The translations under genes and the position numbers were made by a program. From the IMG/VR virus record IMGVR_UViG_3300043395_003089, positions 1 through 64,000 of that record: DNA of 64,000 nt, one strand, 5' to 3'. Shown here one piece after another: positions 14,912 to 23,248 of this stretch (its first letter is position 1; every line of letters starts with the position of its first letter). The stretch is from a virus. Under the pieces are notes generated by a model. It had not been told where the DNA came from and did not search any database. It saw nothing but the letters and a program-made list of their open reading frames with translations.

Positions 14912-15154
14912 ATGGCGAAGATCCAGAAGCGACGAGCGGTCAGCCTGTCGAGCAAATACTACGAGGCACTCAAGACCCACGCCGAACAACTTGGCGTGCC
15001 GCTGGTCTCGATCATCGAGCTCGCGGTCTTTCCGGTGCTGCGCGATGCTGGCCTACTGCGCGACGACGAAAAAATTCGACCGTCGGGTAAGTATTGGGAC
15101 CCACAAGTCAAACGCTGGCGCGTGCCGGCAACCAACAGCCGTTTCGCTCGCTGA
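14912..15154 (+). CDS. Ribbon-helix-helix-like protein, 80 aa
   Basis: RRAVSLSSKYYEALKTHAEQ followed by LVSIIELAVFPVL fits a short strand and two helices of the Arc/CopG type, with a Trp/Arg-rich tail. A possible small regulator. GGAG lies 9 bases before ATG 14912, inside the end of the nuclease gene. Confidence 0.65.
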   Translation: MAKIQKRRAVSLSSKYYEALKTHAEQLGVPLVSIIELAVFPVLRDAGLLRDDEKIRPSGKYWDPQVKRWRVPATNSRFAR

Positions 15155-15178
15155 GCTGTCAGCCCAGCGTGGTACATC
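15154..15178 (+). promoter_or_regulatory. Dyad promoter element, copy H
   Basis: AGCTGTCAGCCCAGCGTG, then G and TACATC, 8 bases before GTG 15187. This spacing argues for GTG 15187 rather than the upstream TTG. Confidence 0.8.
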
Positions 15179-15186
15179 CCTTGACC

Positions 15187-15402
15187 GTGAGTGGCGATGA
15201 CGATTTCAAGCCGTGTCGTGACGAGGAGTGCACGATCGAGCGCTTGCATCCAGCCCATCGCGACGTCGAGCGATGCCCGAGCTGCCAGGAACCCGTGATC
15301 AAGCTCAACCGCTTGCTGACCGTGTGCTCCAAGTGCACGTGGCGCTCGCAACGCAAGATGGCTCGTCGCGCCTCTACCAGAAAGACCAACGCGCATGCGT
15401 GA
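15187..15402 (+). CDS. Zinc-ribbon protein with CRDEEC motif, 71 aa
   Basis: The N-terminus (CRDEECTIERLHPAHR) closely resembles that of the gene at 17202. A CPSC ... CSKC pair follows and would form a zinc ribbon; the end is Arg/Lys-rich. A nucleic-acid role is likely but unspecified. Its stop overlaps the Sak4-like start by 8 bases. Confidence 0.7.
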   Translation: MSGDDDFKPCRDEECTIERLHPAHRDVERCPSCQEPVIKLNRLLTVCSKCTWRSQRKMARRASTRKTNAHA

Positions 15403-16327
15403 AATCTCGATGACACAACCGGCGACGCAGATCCCGGTGTTCTCGTTTCTACCCTACGGCGTCACGCGCTCGGGTAAGACACATTGGGCGGCGACCTTGC
15501 CGCGCCCGCTGATCATCGCCGACGTTGCCGAGTCTGGTTACAAGACGATCCTCAACATGGATCGCGAGCAGTGGTTCGAGCCTGACGTCGAGCCGTTGAT
15601 CATCGGCATCGATCAAATGAGTGACATCGCGAACCTGATGGCCGCCAACGGACGCGTCGATCAGTTGATCGCATGTGGGCGCATCAAGTCGATCGTGTTC
15701 GATGCGTTCACCTACTACTGCGACATGTTCCTCGCGTTCCTCACGCGGCTCGACACCAAGGGCGACAACCGTAAGATCTACGGCGATCTCGGCAAGCACC
15801 TACGCGAGCTGCGTACAATCACGGGCTCGAAGGGCGTCAACGTCGCCTATTGCTGTCTCGAACAGCCGCCCGATGCCGAGCAAGGCACCAAGGGCTTGCC
15901 GCAGATCCCGGGCAACCAGGGCGGCAAGTTTGCCGGCGGCGTTGACTTCCTGTGGCACGCGAAGTTCCGCAACGTGATCGATAAGGGCCAGGTCGTCGAC
16001 GTCGTGCGCGAGATGCGGACGCGCCCCGATGGCCCGTGGATCGCCGGTAACCGGCTAGGCCAGAACGCCGACATGTTGCCTGATCCGTTCGTCGGCTCGT
16101 ACAGCGATCTCCTCGCCGTGCTCGGCTACGACGTCGAGGTACTGCGCAAGAGCCTGAAGCCGATCAAGTCGATCATCGTGCCCAAGTTCGTCGCGCCCGC
16201 GCCCGTCGCAGCGCCCGCCACGCCACCCGTCGCGAAGCCGGTTGCTTCGCCCGTCGCGCGCCCCGTCAACAACGGCACGCGCCCCAACGTTCCCGCGCCG
16301 AAGGTGACTCCACCGCAGGCGAAATAA
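15395..16327 (+). CDS. Sak4-like RecA-fold ATPase (recombination mediator), 310 aa
   Basis: Walker A at residues 22-29 (GVTRSGKT) followed by PLIIADVAESG, then a Walker B-like strand KSIVFDAF near residue 100, in the order seen in phage Sak4/AAA recombinases. The last 55 residues are a Pro/Ala/Val-rich flexible tail. It lies directly before a DUF669-like gene, the usual partner of Sak4 proteins, and after an exonuclease-like gene, so it probably loads or anneals single strands in phage recombination. An internal Met six residues in is an alternative start. Confidence 0.85.
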   Translation: MREISMTQPATQIPVFSFLPYGVTRSGKTHWAATLPRPLIIADVAESGYKTILNMDREQWFEPDVEPLIIGIDQMSDIANLMAANGRVDQLIACGRIKSIVFDAFTYYCDMFLAFLTRLDTKGDNRKIYGDLGKHLRELRTITGSKGVNVAYCCLEQPPDAEQGTKGLPQIPGNQGGKFAGGVDFLWHAKFRNVIDKGQVVDVVREMRTRPDGPWIAGNRLGQNADMLPDPFVGSYSDLLAVLGYDVEVLRKSLKPIKSIIVPKFVAPAPVAAPATPPVAKPVASPVARPVNNGTRPNVPAPKVTPPQAK

Positions 16328-16330
16328 CCC

Positions 16331-16366
16331 GGCCTTTAGGGGGGCCATCGTCACGTTAGAAAGGCC
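16331..16366 (+). promoter_or_regulatory. Hairpin able to mask the ribosome-binding site of the DUF669-like gene
   Basis: GGCCTTT (16331-16337) and AAAGGCC (16360-16366) are perfect inverted repeats. The right arm contains AAAGG, the Shine-Dalgarno of ATG 16375. Folding would hide it; alternatively the stem ends the Sak4 transcript. Confidence 0.5.
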
Positions 16367-16374
16367 AGCGTCAA

Positions 16375-16902
16375 ATGTCTCAGCAAGAATTCACCGATTT
16401 CGAGATCGAGCTCAACCTCGAAGCCACCGAAGCATGGAACGGCGAAAGTGCGCCGCTCCTCGATCCGGGCGACTACAACCTCACCGTCGTCGGCTTCGAA
16501 CAGAAGACCGGCAAGGACTCGAACCAGCCGTATATCGCGGTGACGTTCGAGGTGGCCGATGGCGAGCTCGCTGGCCGCAAGGTCTGGAACAACTACTCGT
16601 TGTCCCAGAAGGCCGTCGGTCGACTCAAGAGCCTGATGCTCGCGTGCAAGACCGAGCTGACGAAGGTCGTCGCGAGCCAGTTCATGGGCCAGACGATCCG
16701 CGCGTCGGTCGTGCACGAGGACATGCCGGCGTCGGTCGACACGAACGGCAACCCGCGCCCGGCGAAGCCAAGCGCGAAGGTCATCAACGAGCAGCCGCTC
16801 GAAGAGGCCCCGGTCGAGACCAAGCCCGCGACCAAGGCCCCGCCGATCACGAACAAGCCGGCGACCAAGCCCGTCAACAACGGGCAGGCACGGCGCGCGT
16901 AG
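16375..16902 (+). CDS. DUF669-like single-strand-binding accessory protein, 175 aa
   Basis: Pattern PLLDPGDYNLTVVGFEQKTG ... YIAVTFEVADGELAGRKVWNN ... SQKAVGRLKSLMLA matches phage DUF669 proteins, which have an OB-like fold and act with Sak4 ATPases. The last 40 residues are a Pro/Thr/Lys linker, typical of SSB-like tails that bind partners. AAAGG lies 10 bases before ATG. Confidence 0.85.
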   Translation: MSQQEFTDFEIELNLEATEAWNGESAPLLDPGDYNLTVVGFEQKTGKDSNQPYIAVTFEVADGELAGRKVWNNYSLSQKAVGRLKSLMLACKTELTKVVASQFMGQTIRASVVHEDMPASVDTNGNPRPAKPSAKVINEQPLEEAPVETKPATKAPPITNKPATKPVNNGQARRA

Positions 16903-17201
16903 CGGGAGCGCACGGTTCGCAGTGGATCACGGCGCGTGAAGTTTCCTCGGAAGCTTCGCGCGCTGTGGTGCGGCTGTGAATTGTCGATTTTTGCGCGTGC
17001 GATCGGCTCGCGATGCCTCACGTTTTTGCGGGAGCGATCTCTCCACAAAGTTATTCACAGGCGAAAGAACTTGCCCAGTGACATCCGAACCAACTAAAGA
17101 CGAGCAAGCAAGCACACCGAGCGTCGATGCCACGGTGACTTGCTCGAACCGCTAACCAGCGGGCGCCGGGTGGCGTCTGCGTCTAGGGGGCTAGACGAGC
17201 C
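16903..17201 (+). other. Gene-free region with DnaA-box match; possible origin
   Basis: About 300 bases without a convincing gene. TTATTCACA at 17051-17059 is a perfect match to the DnaA box TTATNCACA, and a weaker CTCCACAA lies just before it. The left half is locally AT-richer (GAATTGTCGATTTTTG). It sits between the recombination genes and the polymerase. A 25-codon GTG frame at about 17,080 is not convincing. Confidence 0.4.
17181..17196 (+). promoter_or_regulatory. Palindrome GTCTAG-GGGG-CTAGAC before the gene at 17202
   Basis: Six-base perfect arms separated by GGGG, ending 5 bases before ATG 17202. It could be an operator or a small RNA hairpin covering the start region. No clear -10 or Shine-Dalgarno is seen. 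Confidence 0.45.
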
Positions 17202-17678
17202 ATGTCTGATGATTGGGACCCAACCAAGATCTGTCGCGACGAGGAATGTGAGATCGAGGAAGTGCACCGCGCGCACCGTCGGCTGAAACGCCGACCGGTC
17301 CTGCACCATCGGCCCAAAGAACGGGCGCCGCTCTCGATCGAGCGTGGGCTACGCGCGATCGAACGCGGCGAGATGCCGACGATGAAAGAGCTGCTCGCCG
17401 AGCGCGTGCTCGCGGCAGTCGGCAAGCGGCCCACGTTCATGGCGTGGATCCAACGTGACGTCCGAGACGACTACGGGCACGTGTCCGAGCGCTCGATCTA
17501 CCGCTACGTCGGCCGGTTGATCGCCGACCGGCGCATCGTTAAGCTCGATCTCGGGCTCACGTTCGCGGTCTACATCGATCCGACGTCGCCGATGCTATCG
17601 GATCGCTCGGCGTTGCGCGAGTACATGCTCGCCAACGTCGATTGCATCCCGACGTGCACGAAAGAGGCGTTCGCATGA
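17202..17678 (+). CDS. CRDEEC-motif protein with helix-turn-helix-like domain, 158 aa
   Basis: The N-terminus (CRDEECEIEEVHRAHRRLKR) is a paralogue of the one at 15187 but without the zinc ribbon. Residues 60-130 include helices and SERSIYRYVGRLIADRRIV followed by a beta hairpin (LGLTFAVYI), which looks like a winged helix. It could be a DNA-binding regulator of the polymerase operon. Its stop overlaps the next ATG. Confidence 0.65.
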   Translation: MSDDWDPTKICRDEECEIEEVHRAHRRLKRRPVLHHRPKERAPLSIERGLRAIERGEMPTMKELLAERVLAAVGKRPTFMAWIQRDVRDDYGHVSERSIYRYVGRLIADRRIVKLDLGLTFAVYIDPTSPMLSDRSALREYMLANVDCIPTCTKEAFA

Positions 17679-17917
17679 GCGACGTCAAGAAACGGCCCCA
17701 GCCGGCCGCGCTGCGGCTCGCGAACATGGGTAGGGCACTACGTCGTAGGTCGCGTGAGTACACGAAGGCCCTCGATCGGTATCACGCTGGCGACATGGCG
17801 TCTTCAGCTCCGTACGTCGAGGCCTGCGAGAGCGAGCTCGAACAGGCTGCACTCAAGTTCGCGAGGGCAGCCTACGACTGCAACAACGGCTTCTGGACTG
17901 ATCTGATCACGAGCTAG
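17675..17917 (+). CDS. Unknown helical protein, 80 aa
   Basis: Basic N-terminus followed by two long helices rich in Ala, Glu and Arg. Coupled upstream by ATGA and separated from the polymerase ATG by two bases. No family recognised. Confidence 0.6.
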   Translation: MSDVKKRPQPAALRLANMGRALRRRSREYTKALDRYHAGDMASSAPYVEACESELEQAALKFARAAYDCNNGFWTDLITS

Positions 17918-17919
17918 CT

Positions 17920-20900
17920 ATGGCAGATGGCGAGCGCGTTAGCTTGCCGTTGCTACGCGGCGTGACCGATGGTGCCGACTGCGGCTCGTGTCCGCTGTCG
18001 TCGCTCGGCATGCCCAATCGCCCGGTGTGCGGCGAGGGCCCCGAAGATCCCAAGTGGATCATCATCGGCGAGGGCCCTGGCGCGTTCGAGGTGAACCGCA
18101 ACAAGCCGTTCTGCGGCCCGAGCGGTCAAGTCGTCAACCAGATCCTCGGCAAGATCGGCGCGGATCGTTCTACGATCTGGGTTACCAACGCCACGTTGTG
18201 CGTCGAGGGCACAACACAGGTACGCCTCGGAGATGGCTCACTAGAACGTATCGATCGACTGGTCGCTAGCCGCTACACGGGGGAGGTTCAAACGATCGAC
18301 CACGACGGATCGATCACGACTCGACGTGTGACTGGCTGGCATAGAAACATGCGTGGCACTCGTGAGATGCGCAATGTCTCATTTCGTTGGGCTCAACGCG
18401 CGGGCGCGCGTGGCCGAACGCACGCAGTGCTAACCGAAGATCATCCGGTTTTGACGCCTGATGGTTGGCGTAACGCGGCTGAGATCACTGGTGGATTGAT
18501 CGCTACTGGTGACCGTGCGCCGTCGGAAATCGCACAGCAAATCGCCTGGGGCACATTGTTAGGTGATGGCACGTTCGCACGTGGAAGTTTGGTTGTCCGC
18601 CACGCGCGCGATCAACGCGAATACGTGGAAGCTAAAGCACGCGCACTCGCTGGCTTTGGGGTCTCGCCGATCTTTGCTCCTGCAACCGGTTTGCAGGTGC
18701 AAGATCAATTTGGGTTTAGGACACAGGCCGGCGCGTGGGGCCACGCTACACATGACTTGTTCTATCCCGACGGGAAAAAGCGGATCCCGCGAAGCGTTAT
18801 CGAGAACGCCACCGATCTTTTGTTCGCGATTTGGTACCTCGACGACGGTTCGATGCAACATCGAGGTAGCAGACGTCCAAATGCCGAGATTTGCGGGGCC
18901 GGATTCCCGGAGGAAGATCTACGTCTCGCAGGGGCGGCTCTAGCCGCGCGTGGGTTCGAGAATGTCGTTAGAAACGGGCGTATTCGATTCAACGTAGAAG
19001 CTGCCGCGAGATTCAGCCAGCGAATCGCGCGGTTTGTTCCACCAGCGCTCGATTACAAGCTACGTCCAGAAGATCGCGGTCAGTATGACCCGTCAACATA
19101 TGCCACTACTGCGGCGAGACCATTCTTCGATCAGGCCGAGAGTGTTTGCACGAGCCCCCGACGTAAAGGCGAGGGCGCAACCGTTTACTGCCTAGACGTC
19201 GAAGATACGCACAACTTCATCACGCCTGGCGCTGTCGTACACAACTGTCAGCCGCCATCCGGTGCCGACGTTCAGACGCGCGAGCGCGCCGCGGAAGCAT
19301 GTCGCGGGCGATTGATCAACGAGCTGTCGTGGTTTCCCGGCAAGCCGATCCTGACGTTCGGCGCCGTCGCGGCACGCGCTGTGATCCCGAAGGCCACGCT
19401 CGACATGATCGAGCCACCCGAGACGATCAAGGCGCTCAAGAAAGCCCAGAAGCTTCGGCAACAGCCATCGCTGAAAGCCGCGCGCACCAGGCGTAAGGCG
19501 ATCACCAAAGCCGCCGAGAAACGCCTCAAGTTTCTCATCAAGCAGCATCGCAAGAACCTGACGACGATCTACAAGGTCAGGCACAAGCAACGCCCGCCCG
19601 AGCACGTGCTCCGCGAGGAAGTGCTGCGCGTGCAGGCCAAGCTCGAACGCAAGGCCAACGAAGACGCGATCAAACTGGTTGATCTGCGCGCAAAAGAGCG
19701 CGCCCTCAAGGCCTTGCTCAAGGCCAAGCAGCCCAAGAAACCAAAGAAGCCCAAGCAGGTCAAGATCACCGACATCTGCGGGACGCTGTTCGACGTCGAC
19801 GTAGACGGCTCCGGCGAGCGACCCGTCGTGCCCGCGATTCATCCGGCGGCGCTTCTACGTGGCGGCGGCGCGTCGATCGGTGGCTCGCACACGCCAGACA
19901 TGGCGTTCGTCAACCTGATGTACGACGCGGGGAAAGTCCAGAGCCTCGCGAACGGCATCGATATCCGGCTGCGCCCGAACCTCGAATTCGCGCTCTACGA
20001 TCAACAGCACGTCGGCGAGCTGTTCCTCAAGATCTACCACAGCGCGCTCGAAGAGGGCGCGTGCTCGATCGACCTTGAGACCTACGTCGACGATCCCGAG
20101 CGGCACCACGCGCTCATGGCGTATGTCGCCAAGATCAAGGTCATCGGCATCGCGACGAGCGAGCTATCGGTCTCGCTGTCGTGGGAGCTGTTCCCGGCGT
20201 GGGCACAGACGCTACTACAGGTCTTGCTCTCACGCGTCTCGTGCACGTTCCACAACGGGCTCTACGATCGCACAGTCCTGCGCGCGTACGGCTTCGTGAT
20301 GTGCACCGAGAACTTCGAGGACACGCTCCTCGGGCACCACGCATCGTTTCCGGGCAACTCGCACCGGCTACAGATCGTCACGAGCCAGTTCTACGGCGTG
20401 GGCCCCTGGAAAAGCGAGTACCGCAACCAGGAAGAGACCCTCGAAGGCCTCGCGAAGTACAACGCGCTCGATACCGCCGCGACGCACGCGCTCCGTCGGC
20501 CGTTGTTCAAGCACATCGCGCGAACAAAAACTGAACGTGTTTATAACCTCGACAAGTACATGAGCGACTGCGCGAGCCACATGCATCTCGCGGGCATGCC
20601 GGTCGATCGCGATATCAACAGTCAGCTCCTCGCAACGTTCTCGAAAAACGTCGCCGAGGCACGGCGTCACGTCGAGGACATCGCGCGTGATCCCAAGCGG
20701 CGCGAGATGATCTGGCACTACCTCGCGATCGCGCAAGCGGGTAAGGCTCGCAAGCTGGACCCGCCCGACTTCGAGGCGCGCTACCAGCTGCGCCTATCGG
20801 CGATGCAGCTCGATCCCGACTGGAAGTGGAAGATCAACGCCGGCAAGCACATCGCGGCGCTGCTCCAAGCGATGGGCGTCGAGCTCATCGCGACGACAGA

Positions 20901-22788
20901 AGGCGGCGACATCTCGACGAAGAAAGACGTGCTCGAATCGCTCGTCGGTTACCCGATCGTGCGTGACATCCTCGCGTTTCGCGAGAACGACAAGCTGCTT
21001 TCAACGTTTTGTCTCGCACCGGAGACACGTGTACTAACCGGAGATCTGCGGTGGGTTGAGCTTGGTACGATCAGAGTCGGCGATGAGCTAATCGGCTTCG
21101 ACGAACACGGACGAGGGAAAGCATCCAAGCAAGGGCCGACTGCAACCTATCAACCAGCGCTCGTTGAGGGGACGATGCGCCTCAAGTTAGATTGCTATCG
21201 CGTAACGACAGATCGAGGTGTGTCTGTCGTTGCAAGCGATGACCATCTTTGGTTGGCACGAGATGGCAGCGCGAAAGGTCGCACGCGCTATTGGAAGAAG
21301 ACGTGCGATTTACAGCCTGGTGATCTGATCGCGACGTTCGTTGACCCGTGGGATGAAGACACGAGCTGGGAGGCTGGGTTCATCGCAGGATTCCTCGATG
21401 GCGAAGGTTGCGTCCTGAAGCATGGTGCATGTTTCACACAGAACCCGGGAACCGCTTTAAGTCACATGCTAGCGTTGCTCAAGACGAAGGGCTTTGACAC
21501 GTTCGTCAACAAGAAGGCCAACGCTAGGTCAGTGAACGTGTACCCACATGGTGGCGTTCCAGGTGCAATGCGGATGATCGGTCAGTTTCGAGCGCCTCGA
21601 TTGATCGAAAAAGCGCGCAAGCTTTGGAACGGAAAAAAAACTGGTGGACCGTGTAGCCCCGCAGCGATCGTGCGCTCAGTCGAGTTTGTAGGTCAGCGTG
21701 AAGTAGTTGCGATGAAGACGTCTACTAAGACGTTCATTGCTGAAGGAATGCTTACCCACAACTGCTGGCCGATCTTCGATCGTCGCGACCCACGAACTGG
21801 CGAGATCCAGACCTACGGCTTTGCCGACGAGCAATCGCGCATCAGGCCGATCTGGAACATCCACAGAATCACCGGTCGTTGGGCTTCGCAGTGGCCGGTG
21901 GTTTCAAACGTTCCGAAGGACAAATGGAAAAAGCTGACGCCAGAAGAATTGTTGACGCTTGGGATTCTGCCGGACGCTAAGAGGTTTCAAGTCGGCGGAA
22001 TTTGGTTTCGCGTCAACAAGGACAACTCCATCTCCAAGATGGTTCGACCGAATCTACGCGCGCAAATTCGAGCGCGTCCTGGCAGAAAATTGGTCGGCTT
22101 CGACTTCGCGCAGATCGAGGCACGTGTGATCGCGCTGATCTCTGGGACACCGTTTTTGATGGAGGTGTTCGCGGATCCAACGCGTGACATTCACATCGAG
22201 TGCGCGCAGATGATCTGGGAGCACTTCGATTCGCTAGATCCAGACACACGCAAGCAGCTTCGCGAGAACGTCAAGAACATCGAGTATGGCTACTTCTACA
22301 TGGCGCAGCTAGCGACGCTGCACCAGACGATGCTCAAAGCCGGCAACCTGATCAAGATCGAGGATCTCGCGAAGGCGATCGCTAAGCTAGCCAAGCGGCT
22401 ACCGGAGATCACGGAGTGGCAGCAATCGACGATCCGTGGCGCGTCGCAGCCGCCGTACGAGATCAAAGACTTCATTCTAGGCCGTCGTCGGACGTGGCCA
22501 ATGGGAAACATCGAGGCGCCGGAAGCCGTGAACTACGGCGTGCAGACCGCAGCGGCGTCTATCATGAACACTGGTATGGCGAACATGATGCCGCGTCTCG
22601 CGGAGTTTTGCGAAGCCGATCCGATCGCGCAGATCCACGACGCCGCGGTATTCGAGTGCTGGGAGGATGAAGCCGAGCGGCTTGCTTCTGTTTGTGTAGA
22701 AGCTTTCGAGCAAGTGTACGAGCGCGATGGACGCTCGGTACCGTTCAAGATCGAAACGAAGATCGGGCAGAGCTGGGATCAAGTATGA
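17920..22788 (+). CDS. UDG-family-A DNA polymerase fusion with two inteins, 1622 aa precursor
   Basis: After removal of inteins (94-442, 1031-1281) the product is about 1022 aa. The N-terminal part is a family 4-type uracil-DNA glycosylase: GEGPGAFEVNRNKPFCGPSG, cluster Cys 21, 24, 443 and 461, and IHPAALLR. A Lys/Arg-rich coiled stretch of about 100 residues is inserted inside it. Then come exonuclease motifs (SIDLETY with Asp718, HNGLYD, YNALDTAA) and polymerase motifs A (GFDFAQIEARV, Asp1395), B (RENVKNIEYGYFY) and C (QIHDAAVFE, His1573-Asp1574). Proofreading and polymerase residues are intact, so it is probably the replicative polymerase; SPO1-type phages have a related UDG-polymerase layout. 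Confidence 0.92.
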   Translation: MADGERVSLPLLRGVTDGADCGSCPLSSLGMPNRPVCGEGPEDPKWIIIGEGPGAFEVNRNKPFCGPSGQVVNQILGKIGADRSTIWVTNATLCVEGTTQVRLGDGSLERIDRLVASRYTGEVQTIDHDGSITTRRVTGWHRNMRGTREMRNVSFRWAQRAGARGRTHAVLTEDHPVLTPDGWRNAAEITGGLIATGDRAPSEIAQQIAWGTLLGDGTFARGSLVVRHARDQREYVEAKARALAGFGVSPIFAPATGLQVQDQFGFRTQAGAWGHATHDLFYPDGKKRIPRSVIENATDLLFAIWYLDDGSMQHRGSRRPNAEICGAGFPEEDLRLAGAALAARGFENVVRNGRIRFNVEAAARFSQRIARFVPPALDYKLRPEDRGQYDPSTYATTAARPFFDQAESVCTSPRRKGEGATVYCLDVEDTHNFITPGAVVHNCQPPSGADVQTRERAAEACRGRLINELSWFPGKPILTFGAVAARAVIPKATLDMIEPPETIKALKKAQKLRQQPSLKAARTRRKAITKAAEKRLKFLIKQHRKNLTTIYKVRHKQRPPEHVLREEVLRVQAKLERKANEDAIKLVDLRAKERALKALLKAKQPKKPKKPKQVKITDICGTLFDVDVDGSGERPVVPAIHPAALLRGGGASIGGSHTPDMAFVNLMYDAGKVQSLANGIDIRLRPNLEFALYDQQHVGELFLKIYHSALEEGACSIDLETYVDDPERHHALMAYVAKIKVIGIATSELSVSLSWELFPAWAQTLLQVLLSRVSCTFHNGLYDRTVLRAYGFVMCTENFEDTLLGHHASFPGNSHRLQIVTSQFYGVGPWKSEYRNQEETLEGLAKYNALDTAATHALRRPLFKHIARTKTERVYNLDKYMSDCASHMHLAGMPVDRDINSQLLATFSKNVAEARRHVEDIARDPKRREMIWHYLAIAQAGKARKLDPPDFEARYQLRLSAMQLDPDWKWKINAGKHIAALLQAMGVELIATTEGGDISTKKDVLESLVGYPIVRDILAFRENDKLLSTFCLAPETRVLTGDLRWVELGTIRVGDELIGFDEHGRGKASKQGPTATYQPALVEGTMRLKLDCYRVTTDRGVSVVASDDHLWLARDGSAKGRTRYWKKTCDLQPGDLIATFVDPWDEDTSWEAGFIAGFLDGEGCVLKHGACFTQNPGTALSHMLALLKTKGFDTFVNKKANARSVNVYPHGGVPGAMRMIGQFRAPRLIEKARKLWNGKKTGGPCSPAAIVRSVEFVGQREVVAMKTSTKTFIAEGMLTHNCWPIFDRRDPRTGEIQTYGFADEQSRIRPIWNIHRITGRWASQWPVVSNVPKDKWKKLTPEELLTLGILPDAKRFQVGGIWFRVNKDNSISKMVRPNLRAQIRARPGRKLVGFDFAQIEARVIALISGTPFLMEVFADPTRDIHIECAQMIWEHFDSLDPDTRKQLRENVKNIEYGYFYMAQLATLHQTMLKAGNLIKIEDLAKAIAKLAKRLPEITEWQQSTIRGASQPPYEIKDFILGRRRTWPMGNIEAPEAVNYGVQTAAASIMNTGMANMMPRLAEFCEADPIAQIHDAAVFECWEDEAERLASVCVEAFEQVYERDGRSVPFKIETKIGQSWDQV
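18199..19245 (+). mobile_element. Intein 1 in the UDG domain of the polymerase
   Basis: Residues 94-442, from CVEGTTQVRLGDG to AVVHN, with Cys443 as +1. The block B segment is HAVLTEDHPVLTPDGW and the block F segment TVYCLDVEDTHNF. Endonuclease motifs are WGTLLGDGTF and FAIWYLDDGSM. It interrupts TNATL-C, so the +1 Cys is also a predicted Fe-S ligand of the glycosylase. Confidence 0.92.
21010..21762 (+). mobile_element. Intein 2 in the polymerase, between exonuclease and polymerase motifs
   Basis: Residues 1031-1281, from CLAPETRVLTGDLRW to GMLTHN, with Cys1282 as +1. At 251 residues it is shorter than the other three and shows one clear LAGLIDADG-type motif (FIAGFLDGEGCV). The endonuclease may be reduced. 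The site follows KLLSTF in the exteins. Confidence 0.9.
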
Positions 22789-23219
22789 AACGAGATCTGC
22801 TGGACGTCGTTCACTTGCCAGTGGCCTCTCGTCACGATGGCTGCCTTGTTCGGGAGGGCGTGATGGGAGCAACGTTCGGCGTCTACGGGCACTGCACCGT
22901 GCGAAAGCCACCAACAATGAACCAGTGGCGTCCTTCAAGGGCGAGCGACATCACGTGGCAGCAGGCTGAGGCGAAACACCCGGAGTGTCTCGTTGCATGG
23001 GATCAACTCTGTCTCCGATTCATGGGTAAGTGGGAGATCCGAACGATGTACGAGAGCGCAGGGCTCTGCTTGGTCATCGGCGTCGCGGCGCTGGAGTCGG
23101 CGGAGTGGGCGTTCTTCAGTTACGAGCCGATCTCGCAGGAGTGGCTTGAGTCGCCCCGAAGGTCTCGATCTCCCAGGTCCTCGGCAAGCGGTTCAACGCC
23201 GAACTTCGAGGAGCCTTAG
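22785..23219 (+). CDS. Unknown protein, 144 aa; C-terminus doubtful
   Basis: ATG 22785 overlaps the polymerase stop as ATGA; ATG 22863 is an alternative. The first 115 residues look normal, with an aromatic-rich core. The last 27 residues are Ser/Arg/Pro-rich and unlike the rest, while the neighbouring frame over the same bases reads PKVSISQVLGKRFNAEL, so a one-base error or mutation near 23,155 is possible. The TAG stop overlaps promoter copy I as at other loci. Confidence 0.55.
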   Translation: MKRDLLDVVHLPVASRHDGCLVREGVMGATFGVYGHCTVRKPPTMNQWRPSRASDITWQQAEAKHPECLVAWDQLCLRFMGKWEIRTMYESAGLCLVIGVAALESAEWAFFSYEPISQEWLESPRRSRSPRSSASGSTPNFEEP

Positions 23220-23242
23220 CTGGCAGAGCAGCGAGCTACCGT
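23218..23242 (+). promoter_or_regulatory. Dyad promoter element, copy I
   Basis: AGCTGGCAGAGCAGCGAG, then C and TACCGT, 6 bases before ATG 23249 of thyX. Confidence 0.8.
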
Positions 23243-23248
23243 CACGCG

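Noticed and set aside
17073-17153. 25-codon GTG frame in the possible origin
   Set aside because: No ribosome site or promoter at the usual distance, and low-complexity product.
23150-23219. Frameshift fusion of the gene at 22785 into thyX
   Set aside because: The neighbouring frame looks natural and is open into thyX, but a dyad promoter and stop codon sit at the normal place, so separate genes are more likely; noted as a possible base error.
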